Positions 33,351-42,319 of a stretch of DNA of 64,000 nucleotides are shown here, one piece after another. The position numbers and the translations under genes were made by a program. This DNA comes from Altericroceibacterium indicum (GTDB taxonomy: Bacteria; Pseudomonadota; Alphaproteobacteria; Sphingomonadales; Sphingomonadaceae). The stretch's first letter is position 1, and every line of letters starts with the position of its first letter. The notes beneath the pieces are model-generated. The model had not been told where the DNA came from. It made no database searches and worked only from the letters and a program-made list of their open reading frames with translations. The stretch covers positions 558,001 through 622,000 of the forward strand of contig NZ_WTYQ01000001.1 in assembly GCF_009828105.1 (NCBI RefSeq). Reading direction: 5' to 3'.

Positions 33351-35770
33351 TCTGCCGCCTCCCAAACGCTGTAGCCATCTTCACCCTCTTCATCACCGGG
33401 CCAAGGGTGGCCGGTGAGAATGGGGAACCAGCGAGCTGGATTATCACCCACAGTGGCCCGGATGGCATCAAGGCGGCGAACCGCGCTTTCCCGGCCGGAA
33501 AGGATAGTCAGAACCTCCGGCGATCCGGACAGGTCGAGCCGGGCGACCACACTGGCATCAGGCTGGCGCACCAGGAAGCAACGGCTATGGGCGGGCAGGG
33601 ACCGGATCAGTTCCAGCTCATGCTCGGTCAGGCCGAAACCATCGCAATAGTCTTCCGGCCGCGCCCGCGAATTGGGCATGAAGATCATCGTGGCGGTTTG
33701 TTCAACCAAGGCAGTGGCAATGCGGCTTTCCAGAGCATCGCGCGCGCTCTGGGTTGCGAAACCGACCAGCGCATTGCGTTTACGCAGAGTTTTGAGCCAA
33801 TCCCGAATGCGGGCGGCGAAAACTTCATCGTCGAGCGCCTTCCATCCCTCATCGATCAGGATCATCGTGGGCTGACCGTCCAGACGCTCATCGATCCGGT
33901 GGAACAGATACATCATCACCGGTGTTCGCAAGCGCGGATTTTCCAGCAGTGCTGTCATGTCAAAGCCAAGCACGCGCTCAGACAGATCGAGTTGATCCTG
34001 GGCATTATCGAACAGCCAGCCATTTTCGCCATCTTCGATCCATGCGCACAGACGGTCGGCCAGGTCACCGGGTTGTGGGCGGCGTGTGCCGGAAAGCAGT
34101 TCCTTGAAATGGCGCAGGCGGCGCAAGCATGGATCGTTGGCATAGGCGGCATCCACTGCATGGCTCAGCATTGCCAGTTCTTCCGGGCCTTCCGCTTTCA
34201 GCATGACGCCAAGCCAGTCGCGCAAAAACGCGCGGTTTGCAGGCGTGTCGGGCAGCGAAAGAGGGTTGAAACCTGAAGGTTCGCCCGAATGGATGCGCTC
34301 ATAGCGGCCGTTAATTCCGCGGATGAACAATTCCGCTCCGCGATCCTTGTCAAACAGGATAGTGCGTGGGCTGAATTTCTGTGCTTGCGCGGCCAGGAAA
34401 TTCATCACCACCGTTTTGCCAGAACCAGACGGGCCGATCACGGTGAAATTACCCAGATCGCCATTGTGGAAATTGAAGAAGAACGGCGTTGAACTGGTTG
34501 TCTGCAATAAGGTGACTGCATTCCCCCAGTGATTGCCTTCCGCTTGACCCAGCGCGAAGCCGTGAAGCGAGGAAAAGCTTGCCATATTAGCGCTGGAAAT
34601 CATCGCGCGGCGAACAAGATAGGTCTCATTTCCGGGGAATTGCCCCCAAAAAGCAGGCTCCAGATTGGTGTCTTCACGCACCGAAATCGCCCCGGCATCA
34701 GCAAGTGTAGCAGCGCAGGCGGCGCTGGCATCATCAAGCCGGGCAAGATCGCGTTCACGCACCAGAACGGTGAGATGGTGATCGCCAAATGTGACCGATC
34801 CATTGCCCAGTTCATCACGCGCTGCCAGCATATCGGCGCGTTCTGCCTGTGCTTCTTCATCGGCTGAACGCAGGCGGCGCAGGGACAAGTCAATCTTCTC
34901 TCGTGCGGTTTGGCGTTCCTGGGGGGCAAAGCTCTCTGTCACAATCATTTCGAACGGCAGTCGCAACAGCGGGTCAATCAGGCCGGGCGATGTCGCTTCA
35001 GGATAGTCTTTGAGGCTGAGGATAGTGGCAAAGTCCGTGCCGTTCGCGCCGCGTAATTCCATTGCATCAAGACCGAAGCTTGCCCGACGATAAGGTAGCA
35101 TCTGGCCAATGTCCGTTTCCTCTGTGGGGCGACGGACAGGGCGCATTTCTCCATTATAAAGCGCACTCAGCAGTTCCAGCAGCTCATTGTTCATCTGTCC
35201 GCTGGGGCCGGCATAATCGCTCAGCATTCTGGCGCCGTAATCGCCAAGTGATGCGGCAAAAGACTGGGCTGCTGCCCGCAATGAGCGCAGATCCTTGGGG
35301 TCAGCTTCCAACTGTTCCTGCCCGCGACGCTGCCACATTTTGCCAAGCTTCTCAGCCAGACCCGCCTTGCCACGCGCAGGGCGGCGGATCAGCGTGACGA
35401 ACTGATCATTGATGAACAAAGATCCGCCAGCGAGTTTTTCGCGCCAGCTTTGATCGATATGGGCCGATAGAGTGTCATCAAATTGCGCATCCAGTTCCAC
35501 TTCCACGCGGCGACGGATGACGTGATGATAGAGCACGAACCGCGCATCGAGGTTTGAACGCAGCATGATCTCACGCGTTGCCGCATGGGCATTCAGTGCT
35601 TCAGTGTCTTCGGTTTCAAACAACAGGCCCGGCACTTGCAAGGCGGTCATCAAAGAGCCATCGCGTAGCAGGATAGTCTGGTCATCAATCAGACGTGCAT
35701 AGGGCAAGCGATCACCTGCCTGCGCTTCCTTCGCGCTCCAGGCGGCGGCTCCGAGCCATTTTTTTGACAT
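33347..35770 (-). CDS. virB4: Type IV secretion ATPase VirB4/TrbE
   Basis: This is a ~807-residue ATPase. Walker A GPSGSGKT is at 446-453; Walker B is in TMILIDEGWKALDDE, and KRNALVGFATQSARDAL follows as in VirB4. It energises pilin handling and assembly. The ATG at 35770 has GAGGGGG six bases upstream and starts MSKKWLG, as expected; the frame extends to 35785. Because no VirD4 coupling protein is present, VirB4 and VirB11 are the only energy sources visible for this apparatus. Confidence 0.95.
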   Translation of the reverse strand: MSKKWLGAAAWSAKEAQAGDRLPYARLIDDQTILLRDGSLMTALQVPGLLFETEDTEALNAHAATREIMLRSNLDARFVLYHHVIRRRVEVELDAQFDDTLSAHIDQSWREKLAGGSLFINDQFVTLIRRPARGKAGLAEKLGKMWQRRGQEQLEADPKDLRSLRAAAQSFAASLGDYGARMLSDYAGPSGQMNNELLELLSALYNGEMRPVRRPTEETDIGQMLPYRRASFGLDAMELRGANGTDFATILSLKDYPEATSPGLIDPLLRLPFEMIVTESFAPQERQTAREKIDLSLRRLRSADEEAQAERADMLAARDELGNGSVTFGDHHLTVLVRERDLARLDDASAACAATLADAGAISVREDTNLEPAFWGQFPGNETYLVRRAMISSANMASFSSLHGFALGQAEGNHWGNAVTLLQTTSSTPFFFNFHNGDLGNFTVIGPSGSGKTVVMNFLAAQAQKFSPRTILFDKDRGAELFIRGINGRYERIHSGEPSGFNPLSLPDTPANRAFLRDWLGVMLKAEGPEELAMLSHAVDAAYANDPCLRRLRHFKELLSGTRRPQPGDLADRLCAWIEDGENGWLFDNAQDQLDLSERVLGFDMTALLENPRLRTPVMMYLFHRIDERLDGQPTMILIDEGWKALDDEVFAARIRDWLKTLRKRNALVGFATQSARDALESRIATALVEQTATMIFMPNSRARPEDYCDGFGLTEHELELIRSLPAHSRCFLVRQPDASVVARLDLSGSPEVLTILSGRESAVRRLDAIRATVGDNPARWFPILTGHPWPGDEEGEDGYSVWEAAE

Positions 35771-35795
35771 TGTCGACCCCCTCATTTTACCGCGC

Positions 35796-36080
35796 TCAGG
35801 CGGCGTAGCTGTTGCAGCCCCAGCGCTTCCAATTTTTCACGCGTGAGCATTTGCTGACCTTGGTGATCCACAGGTCGAAAATGCGTGGTTCCCGAAGGCA
35901 GGCGAGATAGCCGACCCCGTGAATGCCAAGCGCTGCTGGCAGAGCCAGAAAGCTTCCGGTTATCAGGAATAATTCAGTGGTGACCGCAGCGTTGATGATA
36001 AAGAAATTATACGTCACGCCAGCGAACATTTGTGGCCGTGTCAAAGCACGGTGAACCCTGTGGCGGACAAGTTGAGACAT
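35796..36080 (-). CDS. virB3: Type IV secretion protein VirB3
   Basis: This is a 94-residue small membrane protein. HRALTRPQMFAGVTYNFFIINAAVTTELFLI is the typical VirB3 N-terminal part with two membrane segments (about residues 25-65). It sits between VirB2 and VirB4, the normal position, and partners VirB4 at the inner membrane. The C-terminus is unusually basic with two Cys (VSKCSRVKNWKRWGCNSYAA). Confidence 0.88.
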   Translation of the reverse strand: MSQLVRHRVHRALTRPQMFAGVTYNFFIINAAVTTELFLITGSFLALPAALGIHGVGYLACLREPRIFDLWITKVSKCSRVKNWKRWGCNSYAA

Positions 36081-36092
36081 CGCCGCCGTTCC

Positions 36093-36410
36093 TCAGCCGA
36101 CCGCCGCAGCGGACTGGATGCCCGATACGATGGAAGCCGCGCCAAACAGCACGAAGCAACCGATGATGACAGTTGCGCCAAAGCGCCAGTTCATCCGGCC
36201 GGTCAGCATCATGAAGCCGACTGCTGCCACGGCCATGACAGCCACTGCAGTAGCCACATTACCGAGCATAGTGCCCTGAATCCAGCCAAGTGCTGCCACA
36301 ATGGGCCCTGAACCTTGTGGATCTCCAGCGCTCTGCGCAAAGGCTGCGGACGGTAAAAGAAGGGCCGCCAATGCCATCAGGCCACGAAGGGGGCGGTTAA
36401 GTGCACGCAT
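36093..36410 (-). CDS. virB2: Type IV secretion pilin VirB2/TrbC
   Basis: This is a ~105-residue pilin precursor. A signal peptide ends at AFA-QSAGD, followed by a short loop and two hydrophobic segments separated by the basic hairpin GRMNWRFG, as in VirB2/TrbC. The ATG at 36410 overlaps the stop of the lytic transglycosylase gene (ATGA); a TTG at 36413 is in the same frame. It would form the pilus or the inner channel of the system. Confidence 0.9.
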   Translation of the reverse strand: MRALNRPLRGLMALAALLLPSAAFAQSAGDPQGSGPIVAALGWIQGTMLGNVATAVAVMAVAAVGFMMLTGRMNWRFGATVIIGCFVLFGAASIVSGIQSAAAVG

Positions 36411-37027
36411 CAATTACTACTCCGGGAATGGTCAGCGAGGCGGCCAATGACCGACGCGACATAGTGTTTTGTTTCACGAATTTCCGGGATGCCACCTGCA
36501 TCAAGCACGCGTTTTGGCCCCGCATTATAAGCGGCAAGCGCCTTTTCGATATCACCGTCAAAACGGTCAATCTGTTCGCGAAGATAGCGTGCGCCACCTT
36601 CGAGATTGGCAAACGGATCGCCTGGGTCAACGCCCAGTTCACGGGCGGTTCCGGGCATAAGCTGGGTGAGGCCACGCGCTCCGGCTGAAGATTTCGCATT
36701 GCTGCGCCAGCGGCTTTCCTGCCAGACGAGCGCTTCAATCAAAGCCGGGCTGAGGTCAAATCTGGCCGAAAGTTCTGCCACTTTGGCCGAGTACGTTGCA
36801 GGAATACCGGCGGAATGGCGCTGCAAATCTGCCACCGCACTGGCGGGAACTTCTATATCAACATTGTCTGGAACCGCTGCGCTATCAGGCGCATTCAGTG
36901 TCACATTGGGTCCGGAAATCCATGAGGGGCCATCATCGCCTATCTCAAGCACGTCAGCATAGGCAGGCTGGGCTATCACGCCAGCCATTCCCATCGCTGC
37001 CAGACTTTTCCAAAAAGATAGAATCAC
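36410..37027 (-). CDS. virB1: Lytic transglycosylase, VirB1-like
   Basis: This is a ~205-residue exported SLT-type transglycosylase with a signal peptide (MILSFWKSLAAMGMAGVIAQPAYA). Catalytic Glu104 sits in ALVWQESRWRSNAKSSAGARG, and GLTQLMPGTA and YLREQIDRF...ALAAYNAGP complete the fold. It cleaves peptidoglycan to let the machine pass. The GTG at 37027 is chosen because GGAGGG lies seven bases upstream and gives a clean signal peptide; the frame runs to 37135. It is the first gene of the T4SS operon. Confidence 0.88.
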   Translation of the reverse strand: MILSFWKSLAAMGMAGVIAQPAYADVLEIGDDGPSWISGPNVTLNAPDSAAVPDNVDIEVPASAVADLQRHSAGIPATYSAKVAELSARFDLSPALIEALVWQESRWRSNAKSSAGARGLTQLMPGTARELGVDPGDPFANLEGGARYLREQIDRFDGDIEKALAAYNAGPKRVLDAGGIPEIRETKHYVASVIGRLADHSRSSN

Positions 37028-37191
37028 GTTGCCCTCCGAATACCCCTTTGGGTTAAGCGAATGACAAGATCGTGACAGATTTGCGGTAAGCCGGAGCGGT
37101 GCTCTTAAAGCAACACCCGCCAAGCCTGTAGCCAAGCGGGTGCCAGGATTTCAGCATGTTTTGAGGGAGCTGAAATGGATTTTTGATGCGA

Positions 37192-37563
37192 TCACCGCAT
37201 CGCAAGTGTGGTTTTGCTGTTCAGGTTGGCAAGGGCAAGTCGTGCGGCTTGCCGGGAATCCATCCAGCTACCATCTGCCAGTTCGAGACGGTATTGCGTG
37301 CCACTGGCCAAAGCTGCACGAAAGAACTTCGCGGCCTTCTTATAGTCACCACTCTGCGCATATGCTGTGCCCAGGTTGATGAGCCGCGCGGGGTCGTTTG
37401 CATATTCTGAGCGTCGCAGTTCTTCGATGGCCTCAGCCGAATCCCCTGCAGCCAATTGCTCAAACGCAACATTCATCTGTTCTGGCGGCATTTGCTGATC
37501 GGCAATGGCGGCGGTTGGCCCGATGGCGGTGGTCAGCAGTGAAGCAAATACAATTCCAATCAT
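37192..37563 (-). CDS. Small exported TPR-like protein
   Basis: This is a ~123-residue protein with an N-terminal signal peptide (cleavage after ...TAAIA). ARLINLGTAYAQSGDYKKAAKFFRAALA is a clear TPR repeat, with a weaker one before it (VAFEQLAAGDSAEAIEELRRSEYA). The start has GGGAG seven bases upstream. It lies upstream of the T4SS operon in the same direction with a 164-base gap. It could be a periplasmic adaptor or scaffold; a link to the T4SS is only positional. Confidence 0.78.
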   Translation of the reverse strand: MIGIVFASLLTTAIGPTAAIADQQMPPEQMNVAFEQLAAGDSAEAIEELRRSEYANDPARLINLGTAYAQSGDYKKAAKFFRAALASGTQYRLELADGSWMDSRQAARLALANLNSKTTLAMR

Positions 37564-37636
37564 CACAATTCTCCCGGATTTTTCCTATGGTGTGAGATTG
37601 CGTCTGTAATCTGCAGACTGCAATAAAAATGTAATA

Positions 37637-37654
37637 TTGTAATAGAACTGTAAC
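37637..37654 (+). promoter_or_regulatory. PHO-box-like direct repeat upstream of the lipoprotein-receptor pair
   Basis: The 18 bases TTGTAATAGAACTGTAAC contain two TGTAA units 11 bases apart and match the PhoB-box consensus at 13 of 18 positions by hand alignment. A further TGTAA precedes at an 8-base step. The site lies between the TPR-like gene and the lipoprotein gene (288-base gap), next to a 14-bp dyad (GTCAT-TTCG-ATGAC, about 37723-37736). Confidence 0.4.
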
Positions 37655-37854
37655 ATTTGGATTTTGAAGATCCTCATCCATCTTCGGGGGTGATCCGAAG
37701 AATGGCTTGGAATGTCACATCTGTCATTTCGATGACTTATGTAAACATTTCAAAATACGAACATTTTTGCAAAGAAACTGTCACGTCCACGGCCTAGCTG
37801 GCGAGTCGCGATTGCATTTCGCGATACTTGATTCTCAAGGTTGGGGGACCACCA

Positions 37855-39453
37855 GTGACACTTTTGACCCGTTCGCTCGTAATTGGCTGCAGCATGCTCG
37901 CATTATCTGCTTGTGGCCCCGAAGAAATTTCCTCGCCCGGTACGGGCGGCGATGTCATCATCAATCCGTCGCCAACACCAACGCCTGGCCCGACGCCTAC
38001 ACCGACACCCACGCCTACTGGCAGTGTCACGGCTGCGAGCGAGTGCCCGACGATCAGCGATCCTGCCGGTCTGACTGACAGCGGCGTTATCAACGTTCCG
38101 CAAGGAACAGTACGCGTTTGCACTCTGCCTGCCCGCATTAATGCATCTTCAACACTGCCATATACATCGGGCGTTGCTTATCGCATGAATGGCCGCGTGG
38201 ATGTGGGTACGGATGGTGGTTTTGCTGCCAGTGCAAGCGACACCAATGTTACGCTCACTATTGAGCCTGGTGTTGTTGTTTATGCAGGGACAGGCGTTTC
38301 TTATCTGGTCGTCAATCGCGGCAATAAGATCAACGCGGAAGGTACAGCAACCAACCCGATCATCTTCACATCCGAACAGAATATCCTTGGGAATACGTCT
38401 GATACGGACCAGGGGCAGTGGGGCGGCGTTGTGTTGCTCGGCCGTGGTAAAATCACAGATTGCGATACGGGGACGGCTGCATCAGAAAGCAACACCAGTG
38501 CAACCAATTCCTGTCAGCGGGATACGGAAGGCGCTTCTGATCCGGCCCTGTTCGGCGGTAACAACGATAGCGATAGCAGTGGCACCATGAAATATGTGCA
38601 GATCCGCTATTCCGGCTATGTGCTGTCTTCCGATAACGAACTCCAGTCCCTTACCCTTGGCGGTGTCGGCAGTGGAACGGTTATGGAAAACATCATGAGC
38701 TTCAACAGCTCTGATGACGCGATTGAAGCCTTTGGCGGCGATATTCGTGCAAAGAACCTGGTGTTGATCGGTGCAGATGACGATAACCTTGACACCGACA
38801 CCGGCGTTCGCGGCTTCATTCAATATGTCCTCGCAGTTCAGCGCAATGGCGCTGGCGATGCCATGATTGAAGCCGATTCCAACAATTCCAATATCGCTGA
38901 TCTTCCACGTCAGGATATCGTTGTTTCAAACGCAACTTTCGTTCAGCGCGACAGTGGCTCCGACCTTGCTGCAATGTTGATCCGGGGTGCTGCTGACTAC
39001 ACCTTGCTGAACTCTGTGGTCTATGCTCCGACCTATGCTTGCCTTCGTATCAGTCTGCCGGAAACACTTCGTGCGGCTGACGCCACCATTGATGAAAATG
39101 GTCCGCCTCAGTTCCGTTCCGTTGTGATGACATGCCAGACACCGTTCATTGTGAACAGCAATGGCAGCGACGGCAATACGGCTGCGGATGTTGAAGCGGC
39201 CTTCGGTTCAGGCAGCAACAATAATGATGCCAATTTCACTTCAAGCCTTCTGTTGACGACCTTCGCCAACGGCTCGAATGAAAATGCCGTCGCTGTGACG
39301 AACCCGACATCTTACTCCAGCTTCTTCACCAACCCTGCGCATATTGGTGCGGTCTTCACGGGGTATGACAGTTGGTACAAGGGATGGACCTGTGACAGCA
39401 CTGCCGCTGACCTAGGCGCTGGCAAGAGCTGCGCCAGCTCACCTGTCACCTGA
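37855..39453 (+). CDS. Surface-type lipoprotein with Pro/Thr linker, TonB-receptor partner
   Basis: This is a ~532-residue lipoprotein with lipobox LSAC (CSMLALSAC-G), then a Pro-Thr-rich linker (NPSPTPTPGPTPTPTPTPTG), then a ~450-residue region rich in Gly, Asn, Asp and Ser that looks like a right-handed beta-solenoid (VTLTIEPGVVVYA, FNSSDDAIEAFGG, DDDNLDTDTGVRG). Several conserved Cys lie in the body. The GTG at 37855 has GGGGG upstream and gives a proper signal. It directly precedes the TonB receptor gene and is probably its surface partner. No named function is recognised. Confidence 0.8.
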   Translation: MTLLTRSLVIGCSMLALSACGPEEISSPGTGGDVIINPSPTPTPGPTPTPTPTPTGSVTAASECPTISDPAGLTDSGVINVPQGTVRVCTLPARINASSTLPYTSGVAYRMNGRVDVGTDGGFAASASDTNVTLTIEPGVVVYAGTGVSYLVVNRGNKINAEGTATNPIIFTSEQNILGNTSDTDQGQWGGVVLLGRGKITDCDTGTAASESNTSATNSCQRDTEGASDPALFGGNNDSDSSGTMKYVQIRYSGYVLSSDNELQSLTLGGVGSGTVMENIMSFNSSDDAIEAFGGDIRAKNLVLIGADDDNLDTDTGVRGFIQYVLAVQRNGAGDAMIEADSNNSNIADLPRQDIVVSNATFVQRDSGSDLAAMLIRGAADYTLLNSVVYAPTYACLRISLPETLRAADATIDENGPPQFRSVVMTCQTPFIVNSNGSDGNTAADVEAAFGSGSNNNDANFTSSLLLTTFANGSNENAVAVTNPTSYSSFFTNPAHIGAVFTGYDSWYKGWTCDSTAADLGAGKSCASSPVT

Positions 39454-39539
39454 GTATTGCAAGCAAAATTTGCATGATGGGGGATGGCCGAAATCCGGTC
39501 ATCCCCCTCACTTGGTTACGATTTCCCGGGGGAAAAGAG

Positions 39540-42197
39540 ATGTTCAAGCCACTTTGGCTTTACCGCACGCTGCTGGTCACGACAGCTGTCACCGTGCCCG
39601 GTCTTGTTCATGCACAAGATACTAACACTACTGCCATGCCGCCTCAGCCTACCGAAGAAGTAGAGCAGCAGGCAGAAGAAGCTTCTGCGCCAGACATTTC
39701 TGCACCTGGTGAAATCATCGTGACCGGCCGCGTGAACCGCGATCCGGTTCGCTCTTCGGATCAGGTGGTTTCTGTTCTTTCTACCGAGGACATCGCGCGC
39801 ACGGGTGAAGGGGATATTGCTGGCGCACTTGGCCGGGTGACGGGCCTTTCCGTTGTTGGCAATGGGTTGGTGTATGTGCGCGGTCTGGGTGATCGATATT
39901 CACTCGCCTTGCTCAATGGTCTGCCGCTGCCAAGCCCCGAGCCGCTGCGCCGTGTTGTGCCGCTCGACATCTTCCCGACAAATATCATTGCTTCTTCTGT
40001 TGTTCAGAAGAGCTATTCTCCCAATTATCCCGCTGAATTTGGCGGTGGTGTTATCAATCTCACCACGATTGCTGTGCCGGAAGAGAGCTTCCTTACAGTG
40101 GGTGTAGGCGGTTCGGCTAATACTGAAACAACGTTCCACACAGGCTATAGCTATTACGGTTCAGGCAGTGACTGGACGGGTTTCGATAATGGAACACGGA
40201 ATATTCCTCCGCAGCTCAATGCCTTTCTCGCCAGCGGTAAGAAAATCAGTGATAGCTCGATCGATAAGGCTGCCATCATTGGCGAATTTGCTGATCCTAA
40301 CCTTGTTCTGACTCAGAAAATGAACCATGTGCCAGCCAATTGGTCCGGCTCTCTTACAGGCGGAACGGCCTTTGATGTGGGTGATGCACGTGTCGGTGTG
40401 ATCGCTACGGCATCTTACAGCAATGACTGGCGCACGCGCGATATCACACAGCAATCAGCCGCTCTGGCCGATCTTTCGATTTTGAAAGATGATTTCCGCA
40501 CTGTCAGCACTGATAATAATATTACGGTCAACGGAATGCTCGGCATTGGCGTTGAATTGGGCCGCCACAAGTTCCGTTTCACCAACCTCTATATCCGCGA
40601 CACGCTGAAAAACACGCGCCTGTCCGAAGGGCGTAATATTGGTTCAGGTTATGACCGCTTTAATCAGGATACCGCCTGGATCGAGCGGCAATTGATCGAT
40701 TCGCAATTTGTGGGTGAATTGCGCTTCGGCAGTTTTGGCATCGATTTGCGTGGCGGTTATGCCAACAGCCAGCGCGAATCTCCTTTCGAAACCAATTTCC
40801 AATATGTTCGCACGAATTTGGAAAATGATCCTTACGGGGATATCTTTGTTAACCGTCTGAACAATGGGCAGGAAGGTTCTGCATCCGTTGCCTTTTCAGA
40901 CCTTAATGAAGATCTGTGGTACGGCGGCATAGATGTGAGTGGCCTTGTGTGGCCACGTCTCACTCTGACCGCAGGGTATTCTTACACGGATACTTATCGC
41001 AAATCCTCCCGGCGGCAGTTCCAGATCGTCGCGCCAAGTAATTTTGACATTGGCGTGGGGGCGTTCCGGCCTGATTATCTGATCCAGCATTCAGTTGCTG
41101 AATATTACAATTATTCCTTGGTCGAAACGACCGAAAGTGACCCGGCCTTTGCTGCTTCCTTGCGTATCCATGGAGCTTACGTGAAGGCCACTTGGGAACC
41201 TGTTGATGCGGTGAGCCTCGATTTTGGTGCGCGTTTTGAAACGGCTGACCAGAATGTTCGCCCTATGCAGATGTTCCTCACACCCAGCAGCTCAACGGCT
41301 GGCACGAGCCTGTCACATGATTATTATCTGCCCGCTGCAACCATCACCTGGGATGTCGCTGACAAGCTGCAACTTCGTCTTAATGCCTCCAAGACCATCG
41401 CCCGGCCTCAGTTCCGTGAGTTGATCTTCCAACTGTATTACGACCCAGAGGCAAACCGTGAATATCGTGGCAATCCATTCCTGAAGGACAGCAAGCTGAC
41501 GAATGCGGAAGTCCGGCTTGAATATTACATGTCGGGTCAGGACAAGATCTCCCTTGCCGGTTTCTGGAAGAAGATCGATAATCCGATCGAAACCTTCATC
41601 CGGTTTGGCGATAACGGCTCACGCGGATATTTCGCAAATGCGCCTGAAGCCAAGCTTTATGGTGCCGAATTTGAAGCGCGTAAATCGTTTGATCTTTATG
41701 ATCTGGGCGGAAAATTCTTCTCTGATCGCAGTCTGTTTACGCAGGTAAACTACACCTATAGCCATTCAGCACTGGTTGTCGGCGAGGGCGATACGGTGGA
41801 TGTCTATCCTACGGTCGGGATTCCGGCGCTGGCTCAATTCAGAGATGGTGCGCCACTGACCGGGCAATCAGATCACGTGGCCAATCTTCAAATCGGCCTA
41901 GAATCGCAGGACGGGCTTTCACAGCAGACATTGCTGGTGAATTATGCCAGCAACCGGGTAACGGGACGAGGTGACAATCTTCTGCCGGATATTATCGAAT
42001 CCCCCGGTATCAAACTCGACTTTGTCTGGCGTCAGGGTATTAAGCTCGGCGGAATTGATACAGAGTGGAAGTTTGAAGCCCGAAATATTCTCAATCAAAA
42101 CTATGAAGAATATCAGAAAAATGCTGATAGGCGGATTGATGTGAACAGCTACGATCTTGGGACGACGTTCAAAATGTCTGTCTCAGCCAACTTCTAA
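39540..42197 (+). CDS. TonB-dependent outer membrane receptor
   Basis: This is a ~885-residue outer membrane receptor. It has a signal peptide ending in LVHAQ and a plug-start motif GEIIVTGR. The plug has VRGLGDRYSLALLNGLPLPSP and the FGGGVINLTT element that ends it. A 22-strand-type barrel follows and ends in the canonical terminal Phe (MSVSANF). The ATG at 39540 has GGGGGAAAAGAG upstream. It imports a bulky ligand with TonB energy; pairing with a solenoid lipoprotein suggests a polymer or protein-bound ligand. A terminator follows. Confidence 0.93.
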   Translation: MFKPLWLYRTLLVTTAVTVPGLVHAQDTNTTAMPPQPTEEVEQQAEEASAPDISAPGEIIVTGRVNRDPVRSSDQVVSVLSTEDIARTGEGDIAGALGRVTGLSVVGNGLVYVRGLGDRYSLALLNGLPLPSPEPLRRVVPLDIFPTNIIASSVVQKSYSPNYPAEFGGGVINLTTIAVPEESFLTVGVGGSANTETTFHTGYSYYGSGSDWTGFDNGTRNIPPQLNAFLASGKKISDSSIDKAAIIGEFADPNLVLTQKMNHVPANWSGSLTGGTAFDVGDARVGVIATASYSNDWRTRDITQQSAALADLSILKDDFRTVSTDNNITVNGMLGIGVELGRHKFRFTNLYIRDTLKNTRLSEGRNIGSGYDRFNQDTAWIERQLIDSQFVGELRFGSFGIDLRGGYANSQRESPFETNFQYVRTNLENDPYGDIFVNRLNNGQEGSASVAFSDLNEDLWYGGIDVSGLVWPRLTLTAGYSYTDTYRKSSRRQFQIVAPSNFDIGVGAFRPDYLIQHSVAEYYNYSLVETTESDPAFAASLRIHGAYVKATWEPVDAVSLDFGARFETADQNVRPMQMFLTPSSSTAGTSLSHDYYLPAATITWDVADKLQLRLNASKTIARPQFRELIFQLYYDPEANREYRGNPFLKDSKLTNAEVRLEYYMSGQDKISLAGFWKKIDNPIETFIRFGDNGSRGYFANAPEAKLYGAEFEARKSFDLYDLGGKFFSDRSLFTQVNYTYSHSALVVGEGDTVDVYPTVGIPALAQFRDGAPLTGQSDHVANLQIGLESQDGLSQQTLLVNYASNRVTGRGDNLLPDIIESPGIKLDFVWRQGIKLGGIDTEWKFEARNILNQNYEEYQKNADRRIDVNSYDLGTTFKMSVSANF

Positions 42198-42211
42198 AGA
42201 GCCACCCACTC

Positions 42212-42246
42212 GGCCCGGTCGCAACTCCATGCGGCCGGGCCTTTTT
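42212..42246 (+). terminator. Terminator after the TonB receptor
   Basis: A GC-rich 11-bp stem with one G-T wobble (GGCCCGG... / ...CCGGGCC) followed by TTTTT starts 15 bases after the receptor stop. Confidence 0.88.
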
Positions 42247-42269
42247 CTTCTGAGTGCAAAAGGCGCATT

Positions 42270-42297
42270 AAAAAACCCCGCAATTTGCGGGGCTTTA
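42270..42297 (-). terminator. Terminator after the response regulator
   Basis: A short GC stem (CCCCGC / GCGGGG with AATTT between) is followed on the minus strand by TTTTTT. It lies 23 bases beyond the response regulator stop and could also help stop plus-strand readthrough. Confidence 0.82.
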
Positions 42298-42319
42298 TAT
42301 TGCTTGGGCTAAGTGGTGA

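Noticed and set aside
33035-34276. 413-residue plus-strand open frame
   Set aside because: It runs antisense across the virB4/virB6 junction and has no recognisable domain or suitable ribosome site.
37960-38030. Short tandem DNA repeat
   Set aside because: It is the coding sequence of the Pro-Thr linker of the lipoprotein, not an independent repeat.
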